64,000 bases of DNA from Tetmemena sp. SeJ-2015 (taxonomy: Eukaryota > Ciliophora > Spirotrichea > Sporadotrichida > Oxytrichidae), in contig JAJKFJ010023006.1 of the NCBI GenBank assembly GCA_027382625.1, positions 1 through 64,000 of the forward strand, given 5' to 3'. Both the position numbers and the translations under genes were made by a program. A model generated the notes under the pieces. It was not told where the DNA came from, searched no databases, and worked only from the letters and a program-made list of their open reading frames with translations. Positions 43,433 through 55,784 of this stretch are shown in pieces. Position 1 is the first letter of the stretch, and every line of letters begins with the position of its first letter.

Positions 43433-44351
43433 ATGCACTACCCCAAAATAAGTATAGTAACAGTGGCGCTTAATAGCGAAGCATACATTGAAGAGTGTAT
43501 ACAAAGTGTTATTGGGCAGCGGTATCCCAATTTGGAGTATATAATAGTAGATGGAGGTAGCACAGATAACACACTAGCTATAGCGCAAAAGTATAGGGAT
43601 ACAGTAACGCATTTGATAAGCGAAGCTGATACAGGCCTGCTAATGCCTTGAATAAAGGGTTTGCCCTAGCTACAGGCGATATAATGGGATGGCTTAACAC
43701 GGATGATATGCTTCACCACAAGGCATTGTTTGCGGTAGCTGATATGTTTAATCAATTACAAGACGTAGATTGGTTGATGGGATTTCCAAGTTGGTACACG
43801 GCTAAAGGGGCCTGTATGAACGAGATATATTACCCCCTGGACGTTTTTACCATTCGCCCGATTACATATCGGATAACCTATACATGAAATTTGCCCGCTG
43901 GAGCAAATGGCGCTTCGCTATGGATGACTATAGCAGTATTCAACAAGAAAGCGTGTTTTGGAGAAGGGGCTTATGGAAGAAAGCGGGGGGGCATATAAAA
44001 GAGGAAATAATAGCATATGACCTTGAGCTATGGACCCGTTTCTTTCTGCATGCACAGTTGTATACAGCCAATGTATTGCTAGGTGGATTTAGAGTACACG
44101 GCAACCAGATATCGCTTAAACAAAAGGAGCGTTACATGCGCGAGTCGTACCAATACATCCAGCAGTTTAAGGAAACGCTATTTGCGCACAATAGCAGTTA
44201 CAAATGGAAAGTACAGTTGGCCAAATTTTGGAAAGTAGTATACTACTACAATATACCCGTTGTACGTAAAGTGTATCCTAATTTATTGAACTTGCCGCCG
44301 TACATACATTTTGACACTAAAGACAAAAAGTTCTTGCTACACAAATTTTAG
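43433..44351 (+). CDS. Glycosyltransferase family 2
   Basis: About 306 residues. MHYPKISIVTVALNSEAYIE, IIVDGGSTDNTLAIA, the donor motif GDIMGWLNTDDMLHH (Asn-Thr-Asp-Asp), IQQESVFWRRGLWKKAGG and DLELWTRFF are standard GT2 blocks. This subgroup usually acts on lipid-linked oligosaccharides in cell-surface glycan synthesis. Shifts near 43640 and 43850. The last codons overlap the end of the convergent TPR membrane gene by a few bases. Confidence 0.87.
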
Positions 44352-47157
44352 TTTTTAGTAATAATGCCTAACTCATAAGCCATTTGCTGTGCCATTGGGT
44401 TTTGCGGTGCTATTTTGTATCCTTCCAAGGCATAATAACGGCACTATCAATCTTGTTTTCGCCAATAAATGTTCGTACAATATTAATGTATGGTTCAGGT
44501 GTATTAGGTATGTTAACTATAGCCAGTTTATTTACAGCTACAGACTCCCTATATTTTTTTTGTAAAAAGAGTATATAACTCAACCTTTCGTAACTAGGAT
44601 AGTAATTGGGTATTTTTCTTATGCAATACTCTAAATAGGGAATGGCTTCTTCATATTTTGCCTGAGCATAATAAAGTTCTGCTATTGATAATTGTATGTT
44701 ATAGAAATTAGAATCGAGCGTAACGCATACTTATATGCTATAATGGCGCTATCGGGCATGTTTAGGGTTGTATATGCCCTGCCAATATCATACGCTGCAT
44801 TAAACATTGTAGGGGCAATACGGTTTGTTTCTTGAAAGTGCCCAAGGGCCTGCTTGCGCATATCGGTTTGCGCAGCCACATCGCTAATACTAAACGACCT
44901 TTGCATTAAGTGTATGGCCAACAGGTTATGTGCTTGTGCCGACTGTGGCGCATACTTTATATCGTGAGCGAACAAGGTAATGTCATCTTTCCACAGAGAG
45001 TTGCGATATATAGTTGCTAGGCCATAAACTATTAGTATAGGAACACAATCCATTTAGCAGTAGTAGTTAGGGCCCTATTATTTTGTTGAGACAGGTATTT
45101 AGCGCCTCTATAATTAAGTATGCCAGAAGAATGCAGAATGCAAGCGAAGGTACTAATAGGTATCGTTCGCCAATTACCCCAGGTATAGAGATGAAAATGT
45201 TGCTAAGGGTTATTATAAAAGCTAGGTAGAATAGGATACACCAACTTATAACCGGCTTGCGCTTTATTAGTAATGGCTGCCAATTAATAGATATATGTAG
45301 CAGTAAGCTTATTACAACAGTAGCGTTTATACCTGTAACTGGTTCTATTGTTTTATAGCCGTAATAATACAATAAGGGGTGAGGCACTATTAATAGCTTT
45401 GCATATCTCAAGAACACATCTAAAGCCAAAAGTACACGTTCCTTTAGCGGAGCACTTAAAGGTACTGGTGTTTCTATATAGTTTAGCGGCCTATCAACAG
45501 ATACGCTAACAGGGCCAGGAACGGTTACGTTTTGTAGGTTGACAGTATTGCGAGTATTGTTATATAAATTGTTGTACTTAAATGACCGTTCTAAATTAAA
45601 GGCGCTAAATTTGCTGTTTGAATATGATAACGGCATAAACGTTTCAATAACAAGAATTACAATGGCAATGCTAGATAATATTTGAAACAAGCGTAGCTGT
45701 GACCTGTTTTGATAATACCATATAATAGCTCCTATTGTACACAGCCAGTATGTTATCATTTGTGGCCTATACTGTCCGTTAATAAGGTTGTATGCTAATA
45801 CACTGCCATATATTAAACCTAACACCACGCCACCAATAAGCAATGCTTTTTTGCGTTTCTTCTCTTCCAGTAGCAGTACTAAAAAAAACTGCTGAAGAAA
45901 TGAAGAATAGACTAGATGATATAATGCGTTGGTTTATTATATATAGTACGATAAGTAAAGCGCAACCCATCTACTCTTTTTATCTAGCAAAAAATAAAAT
46001 GGCACTAGACTTAGGTATAAATAGAGGAGCTTTGGTTTCCTGATGCATCGAACTTTTGAATGAATAAAGCTGAGAAAACTGCAAGTGGTACTATTAGCCA
46101 AATGTTTGTTCGGCTTTTACTAAGTGCTATAAATAGCACACATGCCAAAATCGCTAAACGCGGTAACCATACTAGGTTAAAGAACAGGCCATAAATGCCA
46201 ATTGCTATAGTAATGTACATTAGCGTAACCCACAAAACCATAGAACCTTTAGGTAATGCAAAGCTGATGCATATGTTCATTATTGCTACTAAATGCGGTT
46301 TTTGCGGTGGCTGTGTTCTGTAGCCTTTCTTTAATGCTTTGAACGTATAGCTGCTACGGATTGCAGCAAGTACAGCGTAAACTAAAACATTGCCTACAAA
46401 GAGCAACAGGAAAATCTTTAGTTTAAATACCAAGCTGGTATTATTCATAAAATACGCAGCCGATAACGAAACTAAGCACGTAAAAGCAAGTATTTAGTAA
46501 ATGGTAGAGCCCTGAAAAGATGTAGGTAACAGGATGAGAAATGCAAATGGAATGGCATGGACTTACTTAGCAAGGCTACAATAAAATGATTATACTAAAC
46601 AGTAATGCCGCTACAGGGTTTGTATCGAAGTATTTTACCAGTACCCATGCGATAAGGCACTGAAAAGAAAAATTAACAGTTATCCCTGTTTTGATACTGG
46701 CAACAACTTCCGTATGTATAGGGTGTGCAGCAAACAACAATACTGCAGTTGTAGTTATTATATCTGGTATAGGCAATAGAGCTTTTAGTAACCTATAAAG
46801 CAAAACGCACAGCAGGGCAAATAGAAGGGTATTGAAAAGTGGCTAACGTGTGGGCTTTCGCCAAAAAATTGATGCTCGATGGCAAAGCTAAGGTGTACTA
46901 TGGGCTGTAGTCGTAGCTATAACCCATATCGTCGCTATAAATAAGGAGCGGTAAAATTTCGGGTATTGCGCTTATACCTTTCGATGTTATCTTATGGTTT
47001 CTGGTTACAAGTTCATCGTCTAGTTATAGTCGTTACCAATGGTATTGGAATACAGTAAAAAGGCGAACGCAAAAATGATTAAAGGAATCCAGTGCCTTTT
47101 GTAAAAAGGTACTGATTCAGTTATTGCTTTCTTATCCTTAGTTTTTGCGGTTGCCAT
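44348..47157 (-). CDS. TMTC-like multi-pass membrane protein with C-terminal TPRs
   Basis: About 935 codons. The start MATAKTKDKKAITES leads to a first membrane helix. Near 46740 the conserved LLFAAHPIHTEVVASIKT matches the protein O-mannosyl-transferase TMTC / bacterial ArnT-like fold (His-Pro-x-His-T-E). Many helices follow through 45067, including PGVIGERYLLVPSLAFCILL, then YRNSLWKDDITLFAHDIKYAP. TPR-like repeats (SAQAHNLLAIHLM, MFNAAYDIGRAYTTLNMPDS) end the protein at AYELGIITKN-stop. In this family the pattern is a lipid-phosphosugar-dependent glycosyltransferase with TPR substrate binding; donor and acceptor are unknown. At least ten frameshifts. Confidence 0.68.
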
Positions 47158-50152
47158 GCACAGTTGTTCTGTATCAATATTAAACTAAAAATGTTACTAG
47201 TAATCGCTAAGTAGTAGGAGCTGGAACTTGGCGACACCTTACTAAGGGGCTAAGCCCTCGCGGTTTTTGTAATAAGCCCGCAGGTAAGCAATATCATTTA
47301 CCATAAGTGCCTCTAACGTTTTGTTTACAGCACAGTTTCAAGCAATACTTTAGGCGTTAGGGGCTGCCCCCTTTCTCGCTTACAAAAAGTTTATTTGTAG
47401 TGTTTCGGATAGTTTCACCCAAAACCCTTCTCAACCCTTTTTAATCTTAGATTTTCTTTTTTGAGCCCAAGCTTTTGGTTAAATACAGAAAAGCGTTTTT
47501 TACCTGCTTTTGCTGCTTTTTTTTAAGTTAATCGTCTTTTTCCTTATTTCTTTGGGGTTCTAAAGTAACCAATTTATATCGTGTTTTTTTGCAAACAGCT
47601 ACAGTTCTTAGCAATTTAGGTCTAAAGGTTGATCGGTGTAAGAATATATAATAACCCCTTCATGCTTTTGGCTTTTTGGTGGCAGTGGTGTTTTCTATTT
47701 AGTTTACCACTTCTCCCCGGTGCGCGGGGTAGTTTAGGGCACTTTTTTTAAAGTCCGTGCCATTTCCCTATGTTTACCAGTACCATTTTAGGGGTTTTTG
47801 TTTATATCCTTTGTTATATTCACTAATATTGCAATGCCCTTTTTTTAATAGATATCTTAATAGAACCTATATATTAAAACTGGGTCAGCTTTTGACCTCA
47901 AAAAGTGTGGGCCTTTATAAGCTAAAAAATTGCCCCGGGCCCCATTTAAAACTAAGTTTGAGCCACTTCGGGCAATTTTTCCCCCTTGCAATACAGGGGT
48001 GTACAGGCTTTCTTACTTAGTAGCCCTATCGGTTTTTTAAGCTCTTTTTCGTGCATAAAGGTCCACTACAAAAGTCATTACTTTTGTTTCGGGTGCCCAG
48101 GGTTTATTAAGTTTTTCCCGGGGGAGTATTTCGAAAACCCTTTCATCATATAAAAGCTAAAAAAGGTTTCTATAATGGGAAAAATTCAGTTATCTATACC
48201 TTGCAAGCCCGTACCCGAAAAAAAACCTTGCCCAAAATTTGGTTTTTTTACGCCAGGGGTCGCCCCAGTTGGTACTGTTAAAGATGATTTTGGAAAAACA
48301 AAAATTTATCAAGCTCAAAACCCTTACGCACGTAATGGGTTTTTTTTCCCCCGATTTCGTGCCCCCGTCCCGGGAAAAGTATTGGGGGCAATACATTTGG
48401 GGTTTCCCTTTTCTGGTTTTCTGCTTAAAAACCCTTGGGCAAACCCCTGCCCTTGCTGGGCCCCTATATGCTTGGGCCCCGCTAGATGGTAACTGCATTT
48501 AAAAAAGTTGCTAAAAGCCACGGGCCCTAGGGGAAAAAGGCCCGAAAGGTTTTTTGGTAAAAAGCCAAAAGCCTATATAGCGAAACCCCAAACTATTTGA
48601 ATTTTTGCCCCCTATGTGGGGTTTTAAAGGGCCCGCTGGCAACTGGGAGAATAATGGGAGACCATTTTAATCATCCCCAAAACATTATTATGCTGCCCTA
48701 AATTTCATGCTAAGGCCCCCCTACAATTTAAATTTTATGTGTTTTTTAAACCCAGGTTTTTTGGCATGTTCAAAAAATTTTTTTAAATGCCATGTTTCCC
48801 TTCAAAGCGGAGATATATCTGCTACCCGGTTGTTTTTCGTCTTAACTTTTGCTCAGCACCCAAAGGTATTCGGTATGCCCATAATGTGCATTTTGGGAAG
48901 CTGCCTATAGGGGTAGCAAAGTATGAGGGGGGATTATAGGCTGCTATTACTATGGCTGGCTTTGCTGCAAAAATGGTTTTAAAATAACACTTTGTGGCAA
49001 ACAGGTTGCCATATTTCTCTTTCAACAATTCTAAATTAAACCCGCGGGTTTTTGCGCCCAGCAAACCCTTTTTACCAAACTTGGGCTACCGCCCCCGCCA
49101 AATGCCAATTGTTCGATTTTTTCTATAATAACTGTAAACCCGGTTTTTACTTACTTCGTTAAAAATTTTCAAATTCTTTTAAATTTATGCTTGGCCCAAA
49201 TATTTTGGGGTAAACTGAAATTTTCAGATGTTGGGGGGGTTTTAAATTTTCCCTAGCCTTACCTATAAGATTTTATTGCCCTTTTTTGTTTTTGCAAAGC
49301 ATTTAAGGGGCCCCGTTATCCGCGGAAAGCACGGGCCCAAAGCCCAAAACCATACTTTAGGTACTTTTTTGCCTATACGGGTTTTCGCTACCCATAGGGC
49401 TAATTTTCTTTTCGGATCGGCCAAAACCCGGGTTGGGGAGCAAGGTCGCCTATGCTATTGGAAAAAGATATTTTGGGGGGTAAGAAAGCATTAGTAGCCA
49501 AACTTGGTTTAAATTTTGGCACTTTAGGGGGTCCATTCGGCATATGGTAGGCTTGTTTTTGGGGACAAATGCCGGGGAAACATTTTCCCAAACATATTTT
49601 CCGGGTTCGGGCGTTTCCTTCATACCAAAAACCCGATCTTTGGGGAAAGTTGGTCTTCTAAATATTCCCTTGGCTAAAAAACTCGGGTTTTTAGCTTTTA
49701 AAATGTAGTTGTAATCGTGTAATGTTTTTTAGCTCTGGGGGTGGGAGCCAGGCATTTTGGGGCACCCTTTTTACTAGGTTTTACGGTTTATCTCTTTTAC
49801 CAAAGTTTACAAGTGCGCCTGTTTTTACGCCCCAAATTTTATAAAGGGGCCCTTTCCGCCACCAGGTACCCTTTGGGGTTTGGGTACCATAACAAAACAA
49901 ACAAGTCGTAGTCATTTACTAGCAACTCGGCTATGTGGCTCGAAAGCCCCAAAGTTTTTTTTTTAATGAAAGCAGTTCGTTTTCCTGCGGCTCGTGCGAT
50001 TGGAAAAATTTTTTTGGGAAGCTTTTTTTCATAGCTTTTAGTTATCAATACCCCCAAAACTTTGGGGCCCACATTTTTTCCAAGTTTAAACCCCAAAAAC
50101 ATAAGCCCCGTTTTCTACACCCAGTTACCCATTTTTATTAGGGTAAAAATAG
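47158..50152 (-). other. Low-quality block, probably 2-3 minus-strand glycan genes
   Basis: Sequence here is dense in runs of C, G, T and A and no frame holds beyond about 100 codons. Minus-strand fragments look coding. Examples are LEALMVNDIAYLRAYYKNRE near 47290, GFNLELLKEKYGNLFATK then KPAIVIAAYNPPSYFATPIG near 48960, and LLVNDYDLFVLLWYPNP near 49880. None could be assigned to a family. The flanking genes are glycosyltransferases, so this is probably more of the same island. Plus-strand ORFs at 48175-48502 are proline-rich artefacts of the homopolymers. Confidence 0.35.
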
Positions 50153-51194
50153 CTATTCGGGGGAATTGAACGTTATTTGTTGTAGTTCAACATCGGCAAA
50201 ACCCCAGTTCGGTTTATTGAAACCTAATGTAGTTTTATGCTTCATAATGTATTTCGAAGCGTCGGCAACTACATCAAAACCTATAGAAGGCTTATTGTGC
50301 ACAAAGTGCATACGTTCTAAAGGGCTAGCGCCTCCCAACCGTTATAGTGGTCAATGTGGTAAGTGCATGCCTCGCTAGGTAGAGATACTTGTTTATAGCC
50401 TAGCGCAGCTGCAGCGGCTATTCCTAAAGTGTCTATATGTATTGAGTAAAGGTCTAGTTCTGGGTACCCTCTATTTTTGTCCATGTTCTTTGTGCATCAA
50501 CGTAAAATCGCCGCATGCATTCGAGTCTAACTTAATAAAGGTAACAGCTACCGGATCGTAAAATGTATACTTAAAACCTACTAAATAATTTAATGTAAGT
50601 GCTATAAATTTTTTTTCAAATGCCCATTTTGGCCAATCTATCATATTGGAGTAAAGAGGGTTTTTGCCCAACACCCTCAGCTTGTTGTTTTCGCAAAATT
50701 CAAACTGCTGCTTAAGTGTCCATTCTTCCTTAATACTTGCGGGTACATCACAGCGGTTAGCACGGTAGTAGCTGTTTTTATCAAGTTTCTGAGCGCTTAA
50801 AAATTCAAATAGTTTATCGCTAAAAAGTAAGTCGACATTGGTACACAATACAAATTCGCCTTCAGCCCTGCGTATGCCTACGTTTTTAGCTATCATTTGG
50901 TATAGCGGTATCTGTTTGGAAAACCTGTACCTGTAATGCAATTCGGGCGGAACAACAATGTATTTAAGCGTAAGAAAATCGGCTGTTTTGGGTTTTGGCA
51001 ATACTTGGTGCAGTGGCTCTGTTTCGGCAGGTGGTTCCACTCTACTATAATAAGTTCGGTACGTAGTTGGTATTTGTACATTGTTCTATCAGTCCGTTTA
51101 TAAACATGCGCATGCGTTTCAGCATATCCTCGCCGTGGTTATCGTTTCTCGAGGCCGCAATTATTGATAGGTATGGTTTTGTGTTCTTACTCAT
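50153..51194 (-). CDS. Glycosyltransferase-like (GT-A) protein, copy A
   Basis: About 345 residues. MSKNTKPYLSIIAASRNDNH, then IEQC and LIVEWNPPAETEPL. IAKNVGIRRAEGEFVLCTNV reads Asn-Val-Asp at the DxD position. Further on are DPVAVTFIKLDSNACGDFTL, MHKEHGQK, and the end LGFNKPNWGFADVELQQITF. The fold is GT-A-like and belongs to the same group as the gene upstream (51187-52268), with which it shares RNDN, GIRRA-GE and GDF-LMH blocks. Likely a sugar transferase for surface glycan. Frameshifts near 51035, 50480 and 50340. Confidence 0.65.
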
Positions 51195-52268
51195 GCAAGT
51201 TTATTTTCTTACAGATCTGTTCTTCAAACTTTGTTTCGCCACAGCCCCATTGGTCATCATTTTTTATTATTGGTTTTTTTGCAGCCAGCATACTTAGCGC
51301 GGCTGTTTCAAAAAGCTCATACTCGCTGCGGAAAAGGGGTTGCTGTTCATGTCATCCCAACCAAACCTACGCTCATGGTGCTGGTGGAAAACTGGCGTAT
51401 AGAATATTTTTTCATTAAGCCCTGAGGCTGCAGCTATAATAACTATCCATGAATCGGCATGGGTTGAAACCATTGTATTTTCGGTGTTGCCCCTTAGCTT
51501 TATCCAGTTGTTTCTATGCATTAGCATAAAATCGCCTGAGCCTTTGGCAATGATATTTGTACTCGGCATTATGAGATACAAAAGAAATGCCCCACCTATT
51601 CATCACTGTAGGAAATTTCAGCTTTAAAACAAAATTATATTTAAGTCTGAAGAAGTTATAGATTTTTAAACTTAGCAATTCAATCGAAAAGTTTTTGCCC
51701 TTTGATATCGTATGTAAACCCCTTCATAAATACTTTAAAGGTGTTTTGCTTACATGCCGCTATCAGCTTACCATTACTGTATGCTGTAGTATCAAACTTA
51801 TGAAAGTCGGCCCGGCTAGTACGGTAATAGGTATCGGAAAGCTAAGCTTTGTTGCGCTATATGTTTAAGTATATTATCGGTACAATAATATCGGCATTCG
51901 TACTTAATATGTACTCGCCTTTTGCCCGGCGAATACCTATATTTTTGGCTATAAACTCATAAAAGGAGCTTTTTTCTTTTCGCTTCGTTTGTTATAAGCT
52001 ATTATGTGTTTTTTCATCTACGGTTATCATACGTAGCACTACATATTTTGCACCTTTGGTACAGTTATACGGCTTTGCAACGCAGGGCTATCTGGTATAG
52101 GATTATAATTTACCAATACTATTTCGGTATATAGTTTGCCTTTTCACATATGCTATAGTACCACTTTAGCGAGTTGCCAAGGCGCATGTCAAAGTCTCCT
52201 CCGTAGTTATCGTTTCGCCCAGCTAGTACTATGCTTAGGTAAGGGTTATCTATGTTGTATTTCTCCAT
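51187..52268 (-). CDS. Glycosyltransferase-like (GT-A) protein, copy B
   Basis: About 355 residues. MEKYNIDNPYLSIVLAGRND and NYGGDFDMRLGNSL start it. Then IVLVNYNPIPDSPAL, FIAKNIGIRRAKGEYILSTN (Asn-Ala-Asp at the DxD position), NIIAKGSGDFMLMHRNNWIK, HADSWIVIIAAASGLNEKI and RRFGWDDMNSNPF, ending ICKKINLHE-stop. It is a paralogue of the following gene and overlaps its start by 8 bases. Many indels between 51600 and 52160 hide the middle third. Confidence 0.6.
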
Positions 52269-53567
52269 CAATGCAGTGGCTGTAATATATGGCTTTTTTG
52301 CTACCGATGCTCGTTATAAGCTTCTCTATAAAATCGGCATGTTGCTTGTTGCCTTCATTGTTGTAATGGTAATCTTTAGGGTTGTAGCCAGGGCGTTCTA
52401 CTGGCGAGTTTAGTATTTAAGGCCCTGAAACATATTGGGTAATTGACTAGGCTTGCCATACTTATTTGGTTCCATATCGTTTATAGAAATTAGAAAATGC
52501 TTACAGTTATTCGCTGTGCTTAAGCTATCTATTTGGTGCAAGTATTCATTGCAGTAGGGTGTTTGGCTATAATGCTTGGCAGCCTCTTGCCAATACCAGG
52601 CATATTTTTGTACATCTATAGACACTAGTCCTCTTTTGTGCAGTTGCATCATATAAATGTGCCTAACGCCGTGGCTGCCATTGCTTTGTTGAACTTTGTA
52701 TTGGTTAGGAACTTTGTAGTACGTAAGTACAAAGTCGTAAGCACTATCGGCAGTTGAAAAATATACGCCTTGCGGTGCTGCTATCAAATTACCAGCATTT
52801 GTACTATAGTGTATGGGTTGAAATGGCCTAACCTCTCTATCGTAATATTTAATGCTATCGTTTATAGTTAAGTGTAAGGGGTCGTTGCCCATAAAAAGTT
52901 GGTTATAACATAGTCGGGCTTTAGCTCTGTTATATACTTTTTGGCTATGGCGTGGTATTGGGCAGGGTCGGCGCCACTTATGCCTGTATTGTATACTATA
53001 TATCCGCGGCTTAGCAGTTCATCGGCAAAGCAATTGCTTATGGGCCAGGCACTGTGCCCCCAAGTAAACGAGTCGCCAATCAATAGTATTTTCTTTTTGC
53101 TCGTATTATATTGTTTAAAAGCGATACTCCTAAAACCATCGCTATTGAAAGGGCAATTAAAAACGTAGTCTACAATTGCAGAATCAAGATCGGATTTTAC
53201 GGCCTGCGTCTTTATTTGCGTGGTATATTTATAAGCGCGCTTTCGTTTTTGCCTTGTTGTTATCACTCGCTTCAAAGGCTACACCATATATCTCTTCTAC
53301 TTCTTTATCATCATTATTTTGTTACTTCTTTTCCAGTATTTATAAGTGCTATTCTTCTTTGCACTTCCTTAATTGCTAGTGGCGATACTTTAAATATGCC
53401 CAAACTATCGGCATAAAAACCATCTTTTGGTTTTAGGGTTTGTACGGGTGTAAACACATGAGAATACTGATGCATGCCGGTATTATACCATATATACGCA
53501 ACCCTATTTCAACCACCAAAAGTGTTACTGTTAATGATACTACAGCTAAAAGCAAATTTTTCCTCAT
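52246..53567 (-). CDS. SGNH/GDSL hydrolase family protein
   Basis: About 435 residues. The N-terminal anchor MRKNLLLAVVSLTVTLLVVE and EIGLRIYGI begin it. Then FNSDGFRS, the catalytic block KILLIGDSFTWG (GDS), IVYNTGISGADPAQYHAIAK, LKPDYVITNFF.GNDP and a C-terminal NNEGNKQHADFIEKLI where the catalytic Asp-x-x-His is expected. Such membrane-anchored SGNH proteins often add or remove O-acetyl groups on polysaccharides. Its start is 5 bases after the upstream GT4 stop. The exact stop is uncertain by about 25 bases. Confidence 0.78.
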
Positions 53568-53571
53568 AACC

Positions 53572-54693
53572 TTATTTCAATCTCACATTATCAACTATTG
53601 CCGTAATTGCAGTTAGCTGCTGTTCCATGTTATAATGTTCCCTTACATGCTTACTGGCGGCCATACCTATCCTTTTGGCCATTTCTTTATCGTTCCACAG
53701 CTTTACCATATCGGCAGCCATGGCATCAACATCATACTCATTACATAGCAAGCCCGTTTCGTTTTCTATTACCACATCGCATACACCTGCATGGCGTGTT
53801 GCTATTACGGGTAGGCCAGCGGCACAAGCCTCTAAAATAGCGTAAGGCGTACCCTCTTTCTCATTCAATATAGTTGTAGCCGAGTGCTGTACAAATGCAT
53901 AAGCCTGCTGTGTAAGTGCAAATATTTGCTGTTGAGGCACAGCGCCAAGCATTGCTACTTTATCTGCTATACCTAGCGCTTTGCATAATTTTTACACAAG
54001 CGTTCATCAGGTTTTCATCGCCCCCTGCCATTACTAGTTTTGCATTGGGTATATCGGGTAGTGCTTTGCTAAATGCAAGTACGGTAAGGTGCGGATTTTT
54101 AGTATCGCAAAACCTACCAGCGGTAAAAAATATAGGCGGGTTACTACTATGGTCGCTATAGGTAAACAATTCAGTATTGGCCCAAGAGGATACGTAGTGC
54201 ACTTTGCTAGCAGGGCAGCCAAGGCTTTATAAGTTGCTTTTGCATATCGGTGCTTACACATATCACAGCCTTGGCTATTTGAAACAACTCGGCATATTCT
54301 TTCTTATACTTTTCAAGCAGTGTACTGCGGTATGCCGTCCAGCCCCAAAAATGAACGATGAGGGGGTATGTTAAGCCTATTACATATTTCCATTACAGGA
54401 AAAGCCGTAATAGCATAGTTAGCATATACGGCCTCTATGTTATGCTTTAAAAGATATTGTTCTACCGCTTTTTTATGCTGCTGTGGTTCAGGCGTCCCCA
54501 GCCATTCTTTATAGGCTTTCTTCAATTTGCCCTTAGGGCTGGTATCCATAAAGCTATTGCCGCTGCCATTATACATGGGCAGTTCTCCACCATACAAATA
54601 GTGTACTTTATAGGGTAGGTGCTTTACCAAATCCTGTATAAAGGTTTCGCTATACTTATTGTGGTTGTATGATAATAAGGCTATGTTTTTCAT
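53572..54693 (-). CDS. Glycosyltransferase family 4
   Basis: About 374 residues. MKNIALLSYNHNKYSETFIQ, VEQYLLKHNIEAVYANYAIT, ADKVAMLGAVPQQQIFALTQ and KEGTPYAILEACAAGLPVIA fit the GT-B family. TRHAGVCDVVIENETGLL completes the donor-binding region (E-x7-E type), and the end is NVRLK-stop. It overlaps the preceding UbiA-like gene by ATGA and is followed immediately by the SGNH gene, so the three are one operon. Breaks near 54315, 54195-54260 and 53965. Confidence 0.87.
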
Positions 54694-55680
54694 GGCTTTG
54701 CTATGCGCTTTAATGCATCTTTTATGGCATTATCAAACAGTAAAATATGCAATGCAAGCAACACCACAAAGCGGATATCGCTTATGCATAAATATACTAG
54801 CACAGGGAGGGCCAACCACTTGTAGTAAAAGTCGTCTAGCAATATGTATGCGTTTTGGCGCAATGTGCCGAAGTGCAACTGCTTGTTATTTACATACACC
54901 GCCGCCAAGTGCAGCGCAAAGGCAATGCCTATACCTATCATTAGTTTACCTAGCGAATCGGTAAGTGTTATAAAGCCTATTACCTCGGCTACTAGCATTA
55001 ACTTTAGTGTGCCATTAGCTAGTTTGGGATATGATGTGGCGAAGGTTACGGTGGCCGATTGAAGGTCGTTGTAATAGTCTTGCTGCTGATGTAGCAGTAT
55101 TGCGTATGCCTAGGCTCACTTGCCAAAAGCACAAAAAAATGCCAAACGAAAGAAAGAAGAAATCAATTTTCTGGTGGTAATATTTGTGTGCTATTGCCTG
55201 AAAGGTTAATGCTGCCAGAAGGCAAGGTAGTACGTGCGCATAACTTGTATCGGTAAGTATACCCAGTATGGGTTTTTCCTTAAGCCTGAAAGGGGGGAAG
55301 GAATATAGCGCAAAAAGTACGAGTTCAAGTATAAGCAAGCCAATAGTAAGTGGGGTATAGGGAAAGAAAAACCAAGGTGTAACTGCCAGTGCAAAGAAAG
55401 CAGCTAACAAAATAACCCTGTTACTATTGCTAAGTGCTGCCATGGCATTTGGTTTGCCTGCAGCTGCATCTTTTTCTATATCGGACCAATCGTTAAGGGT
55501 ATATGCATAGGCAGCAATACCTATAATTGTAGTAAAGGATAAAGCGATAAAAAACAGCGCTGGCAAAAACGGGGTTTGGTAATGGTAGATAACCCAATAA
55601 GGCACAGTAATAAGCACAGGCACCTTGTAGCGCCAAGCATCGTTAACGCGTAGTTTGTGAAAACAAAGTGTATGTAGTTA
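54690..55680 (-). CDS. UbiA family prenyltransferase-like membrane protein
   Basis: About 325 residues, mostly hydrophobic helices. The first Asp-rich motif appears as AYTLNDWSDIEKDAAAGKPN (N-D-x-x-D-x-x-x-D) and the lipid-binding helices follow (ILLAAFFALAVTPWFFFPYT). The second Asp-rich region is near ILGILTDTSYAHVLPC. The C-terminal part LMLVAEVIGFITLTDSLGKL is joined after a shift near 55110. Family members move a prenyl or similar lipid group to an aromatic or sugar acceptor; a decaprenyl-phosphoribose-type step would suit a glycan island (inference). The start is unclear because indels sit near 55620-55690. Confidence 0.72.
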
Positions 55681-55784
55681 GCTATCAAATTGCCAGGGTG
55701 TTGAGCTATTGAATTTAGGAAGAAAGATGCATGTTATTATTGGCATATACCCTAAAATAATTCACACAATAGCAATAAAGCAGT

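Noticed and set aside
48175..48502. Proline/Gly-rich plus-strand ORFs
   Set aside because: They arise from C and G runs in the low-quality block, overlap in several frames and look like no known protein.
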